A stretch of 49,704 nt of DNA from Bacillota bacterium (lineage in GTDB: Bacteria; Bacillota; Clostridia; Christensenellales; UMGS416). Positions within the stretch are counted from its first letter, which is position 1, and every line of letters starts with the position of its first letter. Positions 32,853 through 42,416 of this stretch are shown here, piece by piece. The notes below the pieces were generated by a model. That model searched no databases, had not been told where the DNA came from, and saw only the letters and a list, made by a program, of their open reading frames with translations. The DNA lies in NCBI GenBank assembly GCA_023422005.1, contig JAEZSC010000016.1, positions 1 through 49,704 of the forward strand. The letters run 5' to 3'. A program made the position numbers and the translations under genes.

Positions 32853-33719
32853 ATGATTATAGCTGTACTTGCGGACATCCATGCCAATCTGCAGGCGCTG
32901 GACGCGGTGATCGCCGATGCGCGGTCTCAGGGGGCGCGGCAGTTTGTCGTCGCCGGCGATTATGTCATCGGCGGCCCATCGCCGGTGGAAGTGCTGAACC
33001 GCTTGGCGGAACTCACACCCCATGTGATACAGGGAAACCATGAGCAATACCAGCTGGACCGTCGGGCCGGGAAAGGCCCCGGTTGGGAGCACCACCACCA
33101 GACGGCGTCGATGCAGTGGACCTATGAGCGCATGGGTCCTGCACAGTGGGCATACATCGAAGGGTTACCCGCCCACCTGTCATTGCACTTCGAAGGCATA
33201 TCCATACGTGTTGTGCACGGCTCGCCGTGGCACTCCAGAGGCAGGCTGGTACCCGGCGAAAACGATGAAGAAATCGACCGCGCGGCGCGAGAGACCATCG
33301 AGGACGTGTTAATCTGCGCCCACACACACCTGCCGTGGTCGGGGAACGTGCAGGGAAAGCTGTTGTTGAACCCCGGCTCCGTGGGTGTCCACTTCGACAC
33401 GGCGGATGGCGCCGCCAAGTACGCGCTGCTGCACATCGAGGACGGCTGTGTGCGGGCGCAGCCACGTTCCGTGGCCTACGATATGGACGCGCTGTGGCAG
33501 GACATCCGGGGCAGCGGCCTGCTGGATTGCGCGCCTCACTGGACGATGCTGACTTTCATGAGCGTGCGCGACGGATGTGAATATTGCATGCCTTTTTTAC
33601 TGGACGCCCAGGCTGAGCGCCACCGCCGAGGCCTGCCCGACGAAGGGTTCTTCAGCGACGCGATATGGGAAGCGGTTTGGGAACGGTGGACGGAAAGATT
33701 GCCGCAATTACGGTTCTAG
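32853..33719 (+). CDS. metallophosphoesterase family protein
   Basis: The 288-residue protein shows the five calcineurin-type metal motifs in order: 'LADIHANLQAL', 'AGDYVIGGPSP', 'IQGNHEQY', 'RVVHGSPW' and 'ICAHTHLPW'. It resembles the YfcE/ApaH-type phosphodiesterases that cleave phosphomonoesters, dinucleotides or cyclic nucleotides; the substrate is unknown. The C-terminal 60 residues are extra to the core fold. The ribosome site is weak. It is transcribed away from the pyr operon. Confidence 0.88.
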   Translation: MIIAVLADIHANLQALDAVIADARSQGARQFVVAGDYVIGGPSPVEVLNRLAELTPHVIQGNHEQYQLDRRAGKGPGWEHHHQTASMQWTYERMGPAQWAYIEGLPAHLSLHFEGISIRVVHGSPWHSRGRLVPGENDEEIDRAARETIEDVLICAHTHLPWSGNVQGKLLLNPGSVGVHFDTADGAAKYALLHIEDGCVRAQPRSVAYDMDALWQDIRGSGLLDCAPHWTMLTFMSVRDGCEYCMPFLLDAQAERHRRGLPDEGFFSDAIWEAVWERWTERLPQLRF

Positions 33720-33731
33720 CTTTCCTGCAAT

Positions 33732-34448
33732 CTATTCGATCCGGTATTTTCCCTGCTCTTCCGGGCCGTTGTTCCCCAGGGTGACATAGAAATTTCCCGC
33801 CGTATCCAGAGCGGCAAAGAACACATCCTCCGGGCGGGGGATCCCTTTGGAAGCAAGTTCCGTCCTTAACCAGCTCTCATCCTTGCCGATCTGCGCCATG
33901 TTTTCGTATAACACAAGCCCATCGATTATCAGCTCTGTCGTCAACCCCCGATAGGCTGCCGGTATGTTCATATCCGCCGGTGTCAACGGTTGCCGGTTGG
34001 CCTTTGGCAATACGGAAAGCTGACCGTTGCTTTCAAAGATCGCATACTCGACATCGATGATGTTGAATACATTCTTCTCCCGCAGAAGCTTATTGAGCAG
34101 ACCGACAGTCATATGGGTCCTCTTCATGTTGGCCTTGACGAACTCACCTTTGGCAATCACCACGACCGGTTCCGAATCCACCAATTTTCGTATCCGTATG
34201 TTCTTTGCTACGATTGCCGAGGTCAGCAGATAGAGCGCCCCAAATACCAGCAGTACGGTCAGCGAGTTGAGCGGCGTTTTGTTGCTGCCGATGCCGAAGT
34301 GTGCGGTTAAAGAGCCGAATGTGATGGTGACCGTATAGTCGAAGAACGTCATCTGCCCAATCGCCTTACGGCCGATGATTCTGGATACGGTCAGCAGCAC
34401 CAGATACGCAAAGGCACCTCGAATGATCGTAAGCAGGAATTCATTCAT
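33732..34448 (-). CDS. DUF421 domain-containing membrane protein (YetF-like)
   Basis: The 238-residue protein has three N-terminal membrane segments (about 4-22, 38-55 and 60-78), containing 'RIIGRKAIGQMTFFDYTVTIT'. A soluble alpha/beta domain follows, with 'EPVVVIAKGEFVKANMKRTHMT' and 'YAIFESNGQLSVLPKAN', as in YetF/YrbG/YdfR proteins. Some members help spores germinate or respond to stress, but this one's role is unknown. Start set at ATG 34448 behind GGGAG. It converges on the phosphoesterase gene. Confidence 0.88.
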   Translation of the reverse strand: MNEFLLTIIRGAFAYLVLLTVSRIIGRKAIGQMTFFDYTVTITFGSLTAHFGIGSNKTPLNSLTVLLVFGALYLLTSAIVAKNIRIRKLVDSEPVVVIAKGEFVKANMKRTHMTVGLLNKLLREKNVFNIIDVEYAIFESNGQLSVLPKANRQPLTPADMNIPAAYRGLTTELIIDGLVLYENMAQIGKDESWLRTELASKGIPRPEDVFFAALDTAGNFYVTLGNNGPEEQGKYRIE

Positions 34449-34629
34449 GTTCGCTCCCGCCTTCCCGCACGCAAACATTGGCGTACCTTCCCATAGGATA
34501 AGCATTTGCGGTGTTTCCATGAATGAGAGCGCAGCGACGTACAAAAAAAGGATCTGCCCACCTGGCATACCCGCATCCTCTGATGCGACGACATGCGTCT
34601 GGCAGGACAGCCCCTTTGGGCAGAAAGGC

Positions 34630-35826
34630 CTACAGCCTCCTGGCAATTTCCTTGATGAAGTTCTGTGTATTGACGACGGTCTTGGGCCCTGTGGCCAGCA
34701 ACGCCAGTTCCTTGGTCATGACGCCTTCTTCGATCATGGCGATGGTCGTGCTTTCCAGCTTCTGAGCGAAGGCCGCGAGCTCGGTGTTGCCATCCAGCTC
34801 TCCGCGCTTGCGCAGCGCACCGGTCCAGGCGAACAGTGTGGCCACGGAATTGGTGGAGGTCTCCTGGCCTTCCAGATGGCGGTAGTAATGGCGCGTCACG
34901 GTGCCGTGGGCGGCCTCATAAGCATAAGCGCCGTCCGGCGACACCAGCACGCTGGTCATCATAGCCAGCGACCCGAAAGCCGTGGCCAGCATGTCGCTCA
35001 TCACGTCGCCGTCGTAGTTCTTGCACGCCCAGATGAAACCTCCGGCGCTGCGCATGACGCGGGCCACGGCGTCGTCAATCAGCGTGTAGAAGTATTCGAT
35101 GCCGGCAGCCTGGAAGCGGTCTTTGTATTCGGCTGCGAACACATCGGCAAAGATGTCCTTGAAGCGGTGGTCGTACACCTTGGAGATCGTGTCCTTGGTG
35201 GCGAACCACAGATCCTGCTTGCTGTCCAGCGCGTAGTTGAAGCACGAGCGGGCGAAGCTGAAGATGCTGGCCTCGGTGTTGTGCATGCCCAGCGCTATGC
35301 CGGCGCCGTCCTTGAAATCGTGTATCACTTGGCGGGTCACCGCGCCGTCGGGACCGGTCACCACCAGCTCAGCCTTGGAGCCGGCTGCCACCTGGGCCTC
35401 CACGTCGCGGTAGATGTCGCCATATGCGTGGCGCGCGATCGTGATTGGCTGCTTCCAACCGGTCACGATGGGCGAGATGTTGCGCACGATGACCGGAGCT
35501 CGGAACACTGTGCCATCTAAAATGGCGCGGATCGTGGCGTTGGGGCTCTTCCACATCTTTTTGAGCTTGTATTCCTCCACACGCTGGGCGTTGGGTGTGA
35601 TCGTGGCGCACTTGACGCCCACGCCGTATTTCTTTGTGGCCAGTGCCGCCTGTGTGGTCACCTCGTCGTCGGTCTGGTCGCGATAAGGCAGGCCCAGGTC
35701 ATAATACTCTGTCTTCAGATCGATGAACGGCGTCAGCAGCTCGTCCTTGATCATCTGCCACAGGATGCGGGTCATTTCGTCGCCGTCCATCTCCACCAGC
35801 GGCGTCGTCATCGGTATCTTGCTCAT
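34630..35826 (-). CDS. icd: NADP-dependent isocitrate dehydrogenase
   Basis: This 398-residue enzyme oxidises isocitrate to 2-oxoglutarate. It begins 'TTPLVEMDGDEMTRILW' and carries 'GWKQPITIARHAYGDIYRDVE', the homodimeric eukaryotic-type (type II) arrangement. The metal Asp region is 'KNYDGDVMSDMLATAFGSL', and the NADP-binding end is 'AAHGTVTRHY'. It would provide NADPH and 2-oxoglutarate for amino acid synthesis. It is monocistronic; no aconitase or citrate synthase is nearby. Confidence 0.95.
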   Translation of the reverse strand: MSKIPMTTPLVEMDGDEMTRILWQMIKDELLTPFIDLKTEYYDLGLPYRDQTDDEVTTQAALATKKYGVGVKCATITPNAQRVEEYKLKKMWKSPNATIRAILDGTVFRAPVIVRNISPIVTGWKQPITIARHAYGDIYRDVEAQVAAGSKAELVVTGPDGAVTRQVIHDFKDGAGIALGMHNTEASIFSFARSCFNYALDSKQDLWFATKDTISKVYDHRFKDIFADVFAAEYKDRFQAAGIEYFYTLIDDAVARVMRSAGGFIWACKNYDGDVMSDMLATAFGSLAMMTSVLVSPDGAYAYEAAHGTVTRHYYRHLEGQETSTNSVATLFAWTGALRKRGELDGNTELAAFAQKLESTTIAMIEEGVMTKELALLATGPKTVVNTQNFIKEIARRL

Positions 35827-35911
35827 CTATGCCTCCAGGTTGAAAGTTTATACTTTTTCATGCATAAACAATATATACTGTGCCGCAAAAAAAAGCAACC
35901 GATGTGAAGCC

Positions 35912-38329
35912 CTATTCTTCCGCCTCCCCACCCGACTTGCTGGCGATCTTATCCAGCATCTCCCGATAGCGCCCCAGCAGCTCGTCGGCGGCCTCCTCAC
36001 GGTATGCCTGGGCCACGACCCGCAAACGGGAGGTTTGCTTGTCCGGCGACACGAATACGCGTCCCTGATCGTGGGTCAGCAGCGCGCCGCCGTAGGCTCC
36101 GGAGCTGCCTGCCAGCCCATGCAGCGCCTTCATGGCCGCGCCGCGGCGCTCCAGCGGGCAATCCACGTATTGCTCCCGGCGGATGGGTTCGGGGATGCGC
36201 TCACCATAGGATGCCAGTTCCATCTTGGCGCCGGCCAGCGCCAGTGCCAGGTGCAGCACCGCGAAGGGGCCGTCGTAGAACAGATGGCACATGCGCTCGT
36301 CGGCGCAATGGCAGGCGCGGCGCAGCCAGCCCGAGCGGCTGCCGCCGATGCGCTCCACGGCCACGCCCCTGGCCTTGGCCAGCGCGTCGATGCCCGGTGC
36401 GGCCATCACCGGCAGCGGCACCGTGTCGGCGGCAAAACCTCTGTCCATGGCCACCATGGCCAGCAGCACCGAAAGCTGGTCTCCCTGCCACGTGTTGCCC
36501 GCGCCGTCCAGCAGCGCGAACTCGTCGCCGGCGCGGCGCTGGAACAGGCCGATTTTCGCGCCGTCCTGGGCCGCGTGGCGGCAGGCCTGCTCCAGGCTGT
36601 CGTCCTCGCCGCACCGCTTGCACACGCAGCCTGTGGCCTCCAACAGGGCCTCAGCCTGGTTGTTGAGCTCCTCGTCGGGCCCGTAGATGCCTATGAGCCT
36701 GTCCTGCGGGCCAGAAGTGTGGCCGCCGAAGAGCTCCTGCTCATAGAACATCGCGATGCCGGTAATGTCGATGATGTCGGCAATCTCGTCGTGGCCCACG
36801 CGGCGGAAATCCTCTTTGGCCAGCGTGTCCTCGATCTTTCGTTCCAACGCCACATCGATGTTGGCACCCCGGCCGTCGATCAACGTAAGGTGAACACGGC
36901 CCTGGGCAGCCTGCAGGTGCACCGCGCCGTCCAGCCGCAACCGCCGGGCGGCAAAGCGCGCCGCCGGCACCGTGAGACGGCCCACGTCCACCACATATAC
37001 ACCGGTGGACAGCAGCCCCGCGTCGAAGCTCTCCCGCAGCAGCACAGCGGCGCTGTCCCCCCAGGTGGCCACGGCCACGCGGCTGCCGCGGCGCAGCGCG
37101 CTGCCCAACGCCATGGCAATGCGGGCCACGCTCTCGGCGGTCATGTCGTCGTTGAAGGTGCCGCCGATGCCGTCGTCATCGAACAGCGACTGGCTGAACC
37201 GGCTGGCCTTGCGCTGGCTATGGGTTACACGGGCGTGGCGCTCTATGCGGATGCCCGGCCACAGGCTCACCTCCCGGGCGACTACCGCGTCAGCGCCCAC
37301 GCGCACGCCAGGCCCCAGCGCAGTGCCATCCTCCACGCGCACACGCTCCTCCAGCACCACATCGCCGCATAGCACCGCGCCCTCCACATGGGCTGCCTTG
37401 CCCAACAGAACGTTATCCAGCAGCACAGAGCGCTCCACCGAGGCTCCGGACTCCAGCAGCGCGCCGCGGCCGATCACGGCATCCGGCCCCACGGCGGCTC
37501 CCGCGCGCACCCGTGCGCCATAGAGCACAGCGCAGGGCGCCCGCAGCAGCGCATCTGGCGACACCTCCGCCGAAGGGTCCAGAAACACGCCGGGCTCCCG
37601 CTGGGGCAGGCCGCAATCAGCCTGCACCGCGCCGCTCAGTATGTGGAACTGGGCGTGGCGGTATTGCTCGGGGTTGCCTATGTCGCACCAATAGCCATTG
37701 GAGAGCCAACCATAGAGATTTGCGCCGGAATCCATCAGCGCCGGGAAAAGGTCTTTGGAGAAGTCGGCCTTGGTGTTCTCAGGGATACGATCCATCACCT
37801 GAGGCTCGATCAGATAGATGCCGGTGTTCACGGTGTCGCTGAACACATCGCTCCACGGCGGCTTCTCCAGGAAGCGCTGGATGCGCCCCTCCCCGTCGAC
37901 GATGACGACGCCGTAATCCACCGGGGTTTCCACGTTCTTGAGTACAATGGTCACGTCGGCGCCTTTGGCTTTGTGGAAGGCATAGGCGGCGGACAGATCG
38001 ATATCGGTCAGCGCGTCACCGGATATCACGACGAAGGTATCATCCAGAAAGGCCCTCGCCGAGCGCACACTGCCGGCGGTACCCAACGGTGTCTCCTCCA
38101 CAAAGTATTTGAGCGTCATGCCCTTGTAGGTTTTGCCGAAGTAACTTTTGATGCAGTCGGGCAGATAGTGAAGCGTGACGGCGGTTTCGGCTACACCATG
38201 TTTTTTGAGCAGGTCTATCGCATATTCCATGACGGGCTTGCCCAGAATGGGAGCCATGGGCTTGGGGATGTCGGTGGTGATGGGGCGCAGGCGCGTGCCT
38301 TCTCCGCCGGCCATGATGACGGCTTTCAA
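35912..38329 (-). CDS. nucleotidyltransferase / left-handed beta-helix / degenerate phosphomutase fusion
   Basis: This 805-residue protein has a sugar-nucleotide transferase (about 1-235, 'MKAVIMAGGEGTRLRPIT') resembling mannose-1-phosphate guanylyltransferase. A hexapeptide-repeat beta-helix follows (about 250-370), then a phosphomannomutase-like half. In active mutases a serine sits in a TASHNP-type motif; here the matching region is 'GAVHLQAAQGRVHLTL', without it. The start is a TTG at 38329 (giving MKAVIMAGG), backed by AGGATGTGAT upstream. It may make GDP-mannose or regulate it. Confidence 0.85.
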   Translation of the reverse strand: MKAVIMAGGEGTRLRPITTDIPKPMAPILGKPVMEYAIDLLKKHGVAETAVTLHYLPDCIKSYFGKTYKGMTLKYFVEETPLGTAGSVRSARAFLDDTFVVISGDALTDIDLSAAYAFHKAKGADVTIVLKNVETPVDYGVVIVDGEGRIQRFLEKPPWSDVFSDTVNTGIYLIEPQVMDRIPENTKADFSKDLFPALMDSGANLYGWLSNGYWCDIGNPEQYRHAQFHILSGAVQADCGLPQREPGVFLDPSAEVSPDALLRAPCAVLYGARVRAGAAVGPDAVIGRGALLESGASVERSVLLDNVLLGKAAHVEGAVLCGDVVLEERVRVEDGTALGPGVRVGADAVVAREVSLWPGIRIERHARVTHSQRKASRFSQSLFDDDGIGGTFNDDMTAESVARIAMALGSALRRGSRVAVATWGDSAAVLLRESFDAGLLSTGVYVVDVGRLTVPAARFAARRLRLDGAVHLQAAQGRVHLTLIDGRGANIDVALERKIEDTLAKEDFRRVGHDEIADIIDITGIAMFYEQELFGGHTSGPQDRLIGIYGPDEELNNQAEALLEATGCVCKRCGEDDSLEQACRHAAQDGAKIGLFQRRAGDEFALLDGAGNTWQGDQLSVLLAMVAMDRGFAADTVPLPVMAAPGIDALAKARGVAVERIGGSRSGWLRRACHCADERMCHLFYDGPFAVLHLALALAGAKMELASYGERIPEPIRREQYVDCPLERRGAAMKALHGLAGSSGAYGGALLTHDQGRVFVSPDKQTSRLRVVAQAYREEAADELLGRYREMLDKIASKSGGEAEE

Positions 38330-38455
38330 GCAAATCACATCCTAAATGGGGATGCATTAGTATTCAGCAAAAACACGATCTTCATTCGATGGGATAAAGG
38401 AACGTTCCCTTATGTATTCCGACATAATAAGACATAAATATTCATCTATTTTTAA

Positions 38456-38484
38456 TTGACAACTATTTGAGCATTGCGTATGAT
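38456..38484 (+). promoter_or_regulatory. strong promoter of the sugar import operon
   Basis: Consensus TTGACA and TATGAT have a 17-base spacer. The 10-base palindrome GGAACGTTCC lies 48 bases upstream (38399-38408). The leader to the first gene is about 110 bases. Confidence 0.75.
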
Positions 38485-38598
38485 AAATACCAGATATTTA
38501 CTGTGCTAAATGTTCATAGAATTCATATACAGACCCATTTGCCATCGCTGAAATACAGAATATGTTCCACTATATTGTCTATGACACGAGGTGTTTCG

Positions 38599-39564
38599 AT
38601 GGCGCAGTCGTCTCTTACCGTAGCTACAACAGTCCACCGCAGAAAAAAGCCGTATCTCCAACGACTGATGAACAACATCGTACAGTATCGCTGGGTCTAT
38701 CTGATGTTGATCCCCGTCCTGGCATATTATATGCTTTTCCATTACGGTCCCTTGTACGGTGTCCAGATCGCTTTCAAGAATTTCGCTCCCGGCCTTGGCA
38801 TATGGGGCAGCAAGTGGATTGGGCTGGATCATTTCATCAGCTTTTTCAAAGGTGTGTATGCCGAACGCACGATACGGAATACCATCACCATCAGCCTGTA
38901 TACAATGGCTTTTGGTTTCCCGGCGCCCATCCTGCTCGCCCTTTTACTGGATGAAATCAAAAAGATGTACTATAAAAAGCTGGTGCAGACGATCACCTAC
39001 CTCCCCCATTTCATCTCTCTGGTCGTCATCGCCGGCATGATTACGGATTTTTGCTCCACCAACGGCCTTTTCAACACGATCATACAGTCCATCAACCCCG
39101 ATTATACAAAAGTCGGCCTTCTGTCCAGACCGGAATTGTTCCGCAGCATCTATGTTGGCAGCGGTATCTGGCAGGAAGTCGGCTGGGGGTCCATCATCTA
39201 TCTGGCCGCGCTGTCGGGCGTCGATCCGCAGTTATACGAAGCGATCGTCATCGACGGCGGAAACCGCTTTCATCGTGTTTGGCATGTTTCCATCCCATCC
39301 ATCCTGCCCACGATCATCATACTGCTGCTGCTGCGTATGGGCAGCCTCATGAGCGTGGGCTTTGAAAAGATTATCCTTCTTTATAACACGAACACATACG
39401 AAACCGCCGACGTGATATCGTCCTATGTGTACCGCCGCGGCTTGTTGGAGTTCAGTTACTCGTTTTCCTCCGCGGTCGGCCTGTTCAACAACGTCGTCAA
39501 CTTTATATTGGTGAACCTGGCCAATGCGGTCAGCCGCAGGGTTTCCGAGACCAGTCTGTGGTAG
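38599..39564 (+). CDS. ABC transporter permease, LplB-like
   Basis: This 321-residue permease has six predicted membrane segments and the inner-membrane EAA loop 'EAIVIDGGNRFHRVWHVSIP' that contacts the ATPase. It belongs to the LplB/UgpA type of the carbohydrate-importing CUT1 group. The start at ATG 38599 is supported by GAGGTG upstream; an ATG 18 bases earlier is in frame. It pairs with the next gene, and no ATPase gene follows, so a shared MsmK-type ATPase elsewhere is likely. Confidence 0.9.
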   Translation: MAQSSLTVATTVHRRKKPYLQRLMNNIVQYRWVYLMLIPVLAYYMLFHYGPLYGVQIAFKNFAPGLGIWGSKWIGLDHFISFFKGVYAERTIRNTITISLYTMAFGFPAPILLALLLDEIKKMYYKKLVQTITYLPHFISLVVIAGMITDFCSTNGLFNTIIQSINPDYTKVGLLSRPELFRSIYVGSGIWQEVGWGSIIYLAALSGVDPQLYEAIVIDGGNRFHRVWHVSIPSILPTIIILLLLRMGSLMSVGFEKIILLYNTNTYETADVISSYVYRRGLLEFSYSFSSAVGLFNNVVNFILVNLANAVSRRVSETSLW

Positions 39565-39581
39565 GAAAGGAGGGATAACCG

Positions 39582-40478
39582 ATGGCAAGGAACAGGATCA
39601 GGAAGACGCCGGCCTCCATGCTGTTTGATATATGCAATTACTCTTTCATGACGGTTCTGGTGTTCATCACGCTGTATCCGTTCTGGCATGTGGCCATGGC
39701 CTCCATGTCCAACCCCGGGGTGCTGATGGCCCACTCCGGCCCGATCTTTTACCCCTTGGGAAACCTTGAGTTCGGGAACTACTTGCTCGTTTTCAAAAAT
39801 CCTATGATCCCCATCAGTTATCGCAACACCTTGATCTATGTTGTGCTCGGTACGGGCATCAACATCATTATGACGATGTTTTGCGGCTACGCGCTCAGCC
39901 GCAGGAACCTGATGCTGCGCGTGCCCGTGATGTACCTGATCATCTTCACGATGTACTTCTCCGGCGGCATGATACCCAGCTTCCTCTTGGTCAAGAGCTT
40001 GGGCATGTATGACACGTTGTGGGCGCTGGTGCTGCCGGGCGCCATCAACACGATCAACATGATCATCATGCGCACCGCGTTCGCAACCGTGCCCGACAGC
40101 ATGGAGGAATCGGCAAAGCTGGATGGCGCCAACGACATGGTCGTGCTGTTCCGCATCCTCGTGCCTCTTTGCCTGCCCACCATCGCCGTGCTGATTCTGT
40201 ACTACAGCGTCGGCCACTGGAACAGTTGGTTTAACGCCATGATCTACCTGAAGACCCGCGAAAAATTCCCCTTGCAGCTGATTTTGCGCGAGATCCTTCT
40301 GGCCAACACCGCTTCCGGGGAGACCATGGTGGAAACCGGCGGCGGCGACAAGATCCCCCTCGCCGAGACTGTCAAGTACGCGACGATCATGGTCGCCACG
40401 GTGCCGATCCTGCTGGTGTACCCCTTCGTTCAGCGCTACTTCGTAAAGGGCGTGATGATCGGCGCGATCAAGGGATGA
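39582..40478 (+). CDS. ABC transporter permease, LplC-like
   Basis: This 298-residue partner permease also has six membrane segments. Its EAA loop is in 'MEESAKLDGANDMVVLFRILVPL', and the sequence 'YCGYALSRR'-like region is typical of the LplC/YtcP/UgpE type. With the previous gene it forms the membrane channel for a sugar or oligosaccharide. It starts 18 bases after lplB-like, with AAAGGAGGG as ribosome site. Confidence 0.9.
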   Translation: MARNRIRKTPASMLFDICNYSFMTVLVFITLYPFWHVAMASMSNPGVLMAHSGPIFYPLGNLEFGNYLLVFKNPMIPISYRNTLIYVVLGTGINIIMTMFCGYALSRRNLMLRVPVMYLIIFTMYFSGGMIPSFLLVKSLGMYDTLWALVLPGAINTINMIIMRTAFATVPDSMEESAKLDGANDMVVLFRILVPLCLPTIAVLILYYSVGHWNSWFNAMIYLKTREKFPLQLILREILLANTASGETMVETGGGDKIPLAETVKYATIMVATVPILLVYPFVQRYFVKGVMIGAIKG

Positions 40479-40550
40479 GTACGATATGTCAATGGCAAAG
40501 GATATGGCAACGAAAGCTGCCAGGATAAATAAAAAGGAGGACTGTAGCAC

Positions 40551-42320
40551 ATGAAGCGCATCTCCAGAGTCCTGACGCTGCCGCTGGCAGTCGTTATGCT
40601 GGCTGTGATGCTGGCGAGCTGCACCACGCCGCCCGGAACCACCACAACGTCCGCTGCGGCCACTGCGACGACCAAAGGCGCGTCAGCCGCACCCTCTGTG
40701 GCTGCTCCCACAACCAAGGGCCCGGCCGATGAGTTGAGCTACTGGCTGCCCCTGGCCACCGACAAGGTCACGCCGATCTACACGAACTATGCACAAGCGC
40801 CCATGTTCCAGTGGATCATGGAGGCCACCAACACCAAGATCAACTTCGTACATCCCCCGGCCGGTCAGGAAAAGGAAAATTTCAGCCTCATGATCTCGTC
40901 CGGTGATTTCCCCGATATCATCGAGTACGACTTCACCAACACGAACAACTATCCCGGCGGCGCCGACAAGGCCGTGGAGGACGGCGTCATCATCGCCCTG
41001 AACGACGCCATGGAAAAGGGCTGGACGCCGAACCTCGTTGCCTATTTCGACAAGCACCCCGAATGGTATTCCCAGTGGGTGTCCGACAGCGGTAACTATG
41101 TGTGCTTCCCGTTCATCCGCGAGCACCCCATTCTGTGGAGCTCCTGGGGCCCGCAGGTCCGCCTGGACTGGCTGGAGCAGTTGAACCTGGGCTTCGGCGA
41201 GAAGAATCTGCCCAACACCATCGCGGAGTGGGATCAGATCCTGCGCGCCTTCAAAGCCAAAGGCCCGGCGGAATACCCTCTGCTCATCGTGAACCTGGAC
41301 GGCTGGGGCGACAACGGCACACTGCCTGGCGCTTATGGTGTGGGCTGGGAATGGTACGCCGATACCAGCAGCACATTGCAGTATGGCCCGGCGCAGCCGG
41401 CGTTCCGGGATTACCTGACCCAGATGCGCACATGGTATAAGGACGGCCTTGTGGACCCCGACTGGGTATCGGGCGTAAACACCGAGCAGCTGCGCTCCAA
41501 AATACTGGGCAACAAGGTTGCGATGTACTTCACCAATGTCGGCGGCGGCATCGGCTACCTGTATGATACGACCAACGCGACAAACGGCACAAAGAGCGCG
41601 CCGAACCATCCGGCAAACTTCCGATCCCACGGCATACCTCAGCCTGTGCTCAACGAGGGTGAGAAGAGCCACTTCGGCGGTTCCGCCCTGGCGGTTGCCG
41701 GCATGAATTGCTTCATCTCCACCGACTGCAAGAATGTTCAGGCCGCGTGTCGCCTGCTGGATTATGGTTATGGCCCGGAAGGCGACATCGTATACAACTT
41801 CGGCAAGGAAGGCGAATCCTTCAAGTACGTGCCGTACACCGATTTCCCGAGCGTGGTGGATCTGAGCGAGTGGGGAGACAAGTTCCCGCGGTGGATCGAT
41901 GAGGTCTACAACCCCTCCCCCACCGGCACCGCCGCAGGGTTCCCTCTGGCGGTCAGCTTGACCCGCTTCGTCCGCTCCCACATGGGCGGCCCCTTCGCGC
42001 AGGACGCCGGCTATTTCGTGCAGTTCCTGCCCTACAGCGATTCTCTGTCGACGGTGGACACATGGGTCAAGTCCTCCGACTTCAAAGGCCAGTTGCTGCC
42101 CAGGATCTACTTTAAGAGTGATGAATCATCCCAGCTTGCCGCGATCGAGAGCGACCTTAAGACCTACAAGGACGAGACCGTAACGAAGTTCCTGACCGGT
42201 GACCTGCCCATCGACGACACCAGTTGGCAGACCTTCCAGGACACACTCAAGCAGATGGGCGTCGAGAAGATTCTGGAGATCCGCAGAACGGCCTACGAGC
42301 GCGCCAAGGCCAGAAAGTAA
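40551..42320 (+). CDS. extracellular sugar-binding lipoprotein, LplA-like
   Basis: This 589-residue lipoprotein has a signal peptide and lipobox 'LASC' with Cys24 as the lipidated residue. A Thr/Ala/Ser/Pro-rich linker (about 25-57) precedes a family 1 solute-binding domain. 'WIMEATNTKINFVHPP', 'DFPDIIEYDF' and 'YPLLIVNLDGWG' match the long LplA/YtcQ type. It captures the substrate for the two permeases. The substrate may be a beta-linked oligosaccharide, since a GH30 gene is adjacent; this is inference. Confidence 0.9.
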   Translation: MKRISRVLTLPLAVVMLAVMLASCTTPPGTTTTSAAATATTKGASAAPSVAAPTTKGPADELSYWLPLATDKVTPIYTNYAQAPMFQWIMEATNTKINFVHPPAGQEKENFSLMISSGDFPDIIEYDFTNTNNYPGGADKAVEDGVIIALNDAMEKGWTPNLVAYFDKHPEWYSQWVSDSGNYVCFPFIREHPILWSSWGPQVRLDWLEQLNLGFGEKNLPNTIAEWDQILRAFKAKGPAEYPLLIVNLDGWGDNGTLPGAYGVGWEWYADTSSTLQYGPAQPAFRDYLTQMRTWYKDGLVDPDWVSGVNTEQLRSKILGNKVAMYFTNVGGGIGYLYDTTNATNGTKSAPNHPANFRSHGIPQPVLNEGEKSHFGGSALAVAGMNCFISTDCKNVQAACRLLDYGYGPEGDIVYNFGKEGESFKYVPYTDFPSVVDLSEWGDKFPRWIDEVYNPSPTGTAAGFPLAVSLTRFVRSHMGGPFAQDAGYFVQFLPYSDSLSTVDTWVKSSDFKGQLLPRIYFKSDESSQLAAIESDLKTYKDETVTKFLTGDLPIDDTSWQTFQDTLKQMGVEKILEIRRTAYERAKARK

Positions 42321-42360
42321 CGGGATTCGAAGGCCAACGGCAACATCGCAGTACAAACCA

Positions 42361-42395
42361 AAGAGCCGCGCGCAGGCAATCTGCGCGCGGCTCTT
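42361..42395. terminator. terminator between the importer operon and GH30
   Basis: A 15-base perfect GC-rich stem with a 5-base loop is followed by TTGTT. It lies between two convergent genes and can serve both. Confidence 0.88.
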
Positions 42396-42416
42396 GTTGA
42401 GCAGACCAAAAACTGG

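Noticed and set aside
35723..37372. A 549-codon open frame on the plus strand opposite icd and the nucleotidyltransferase fusion
   Set aside because: It spans two genes and an intergenic gap on the other strand and has the composition of a GC-rich shadow frame.
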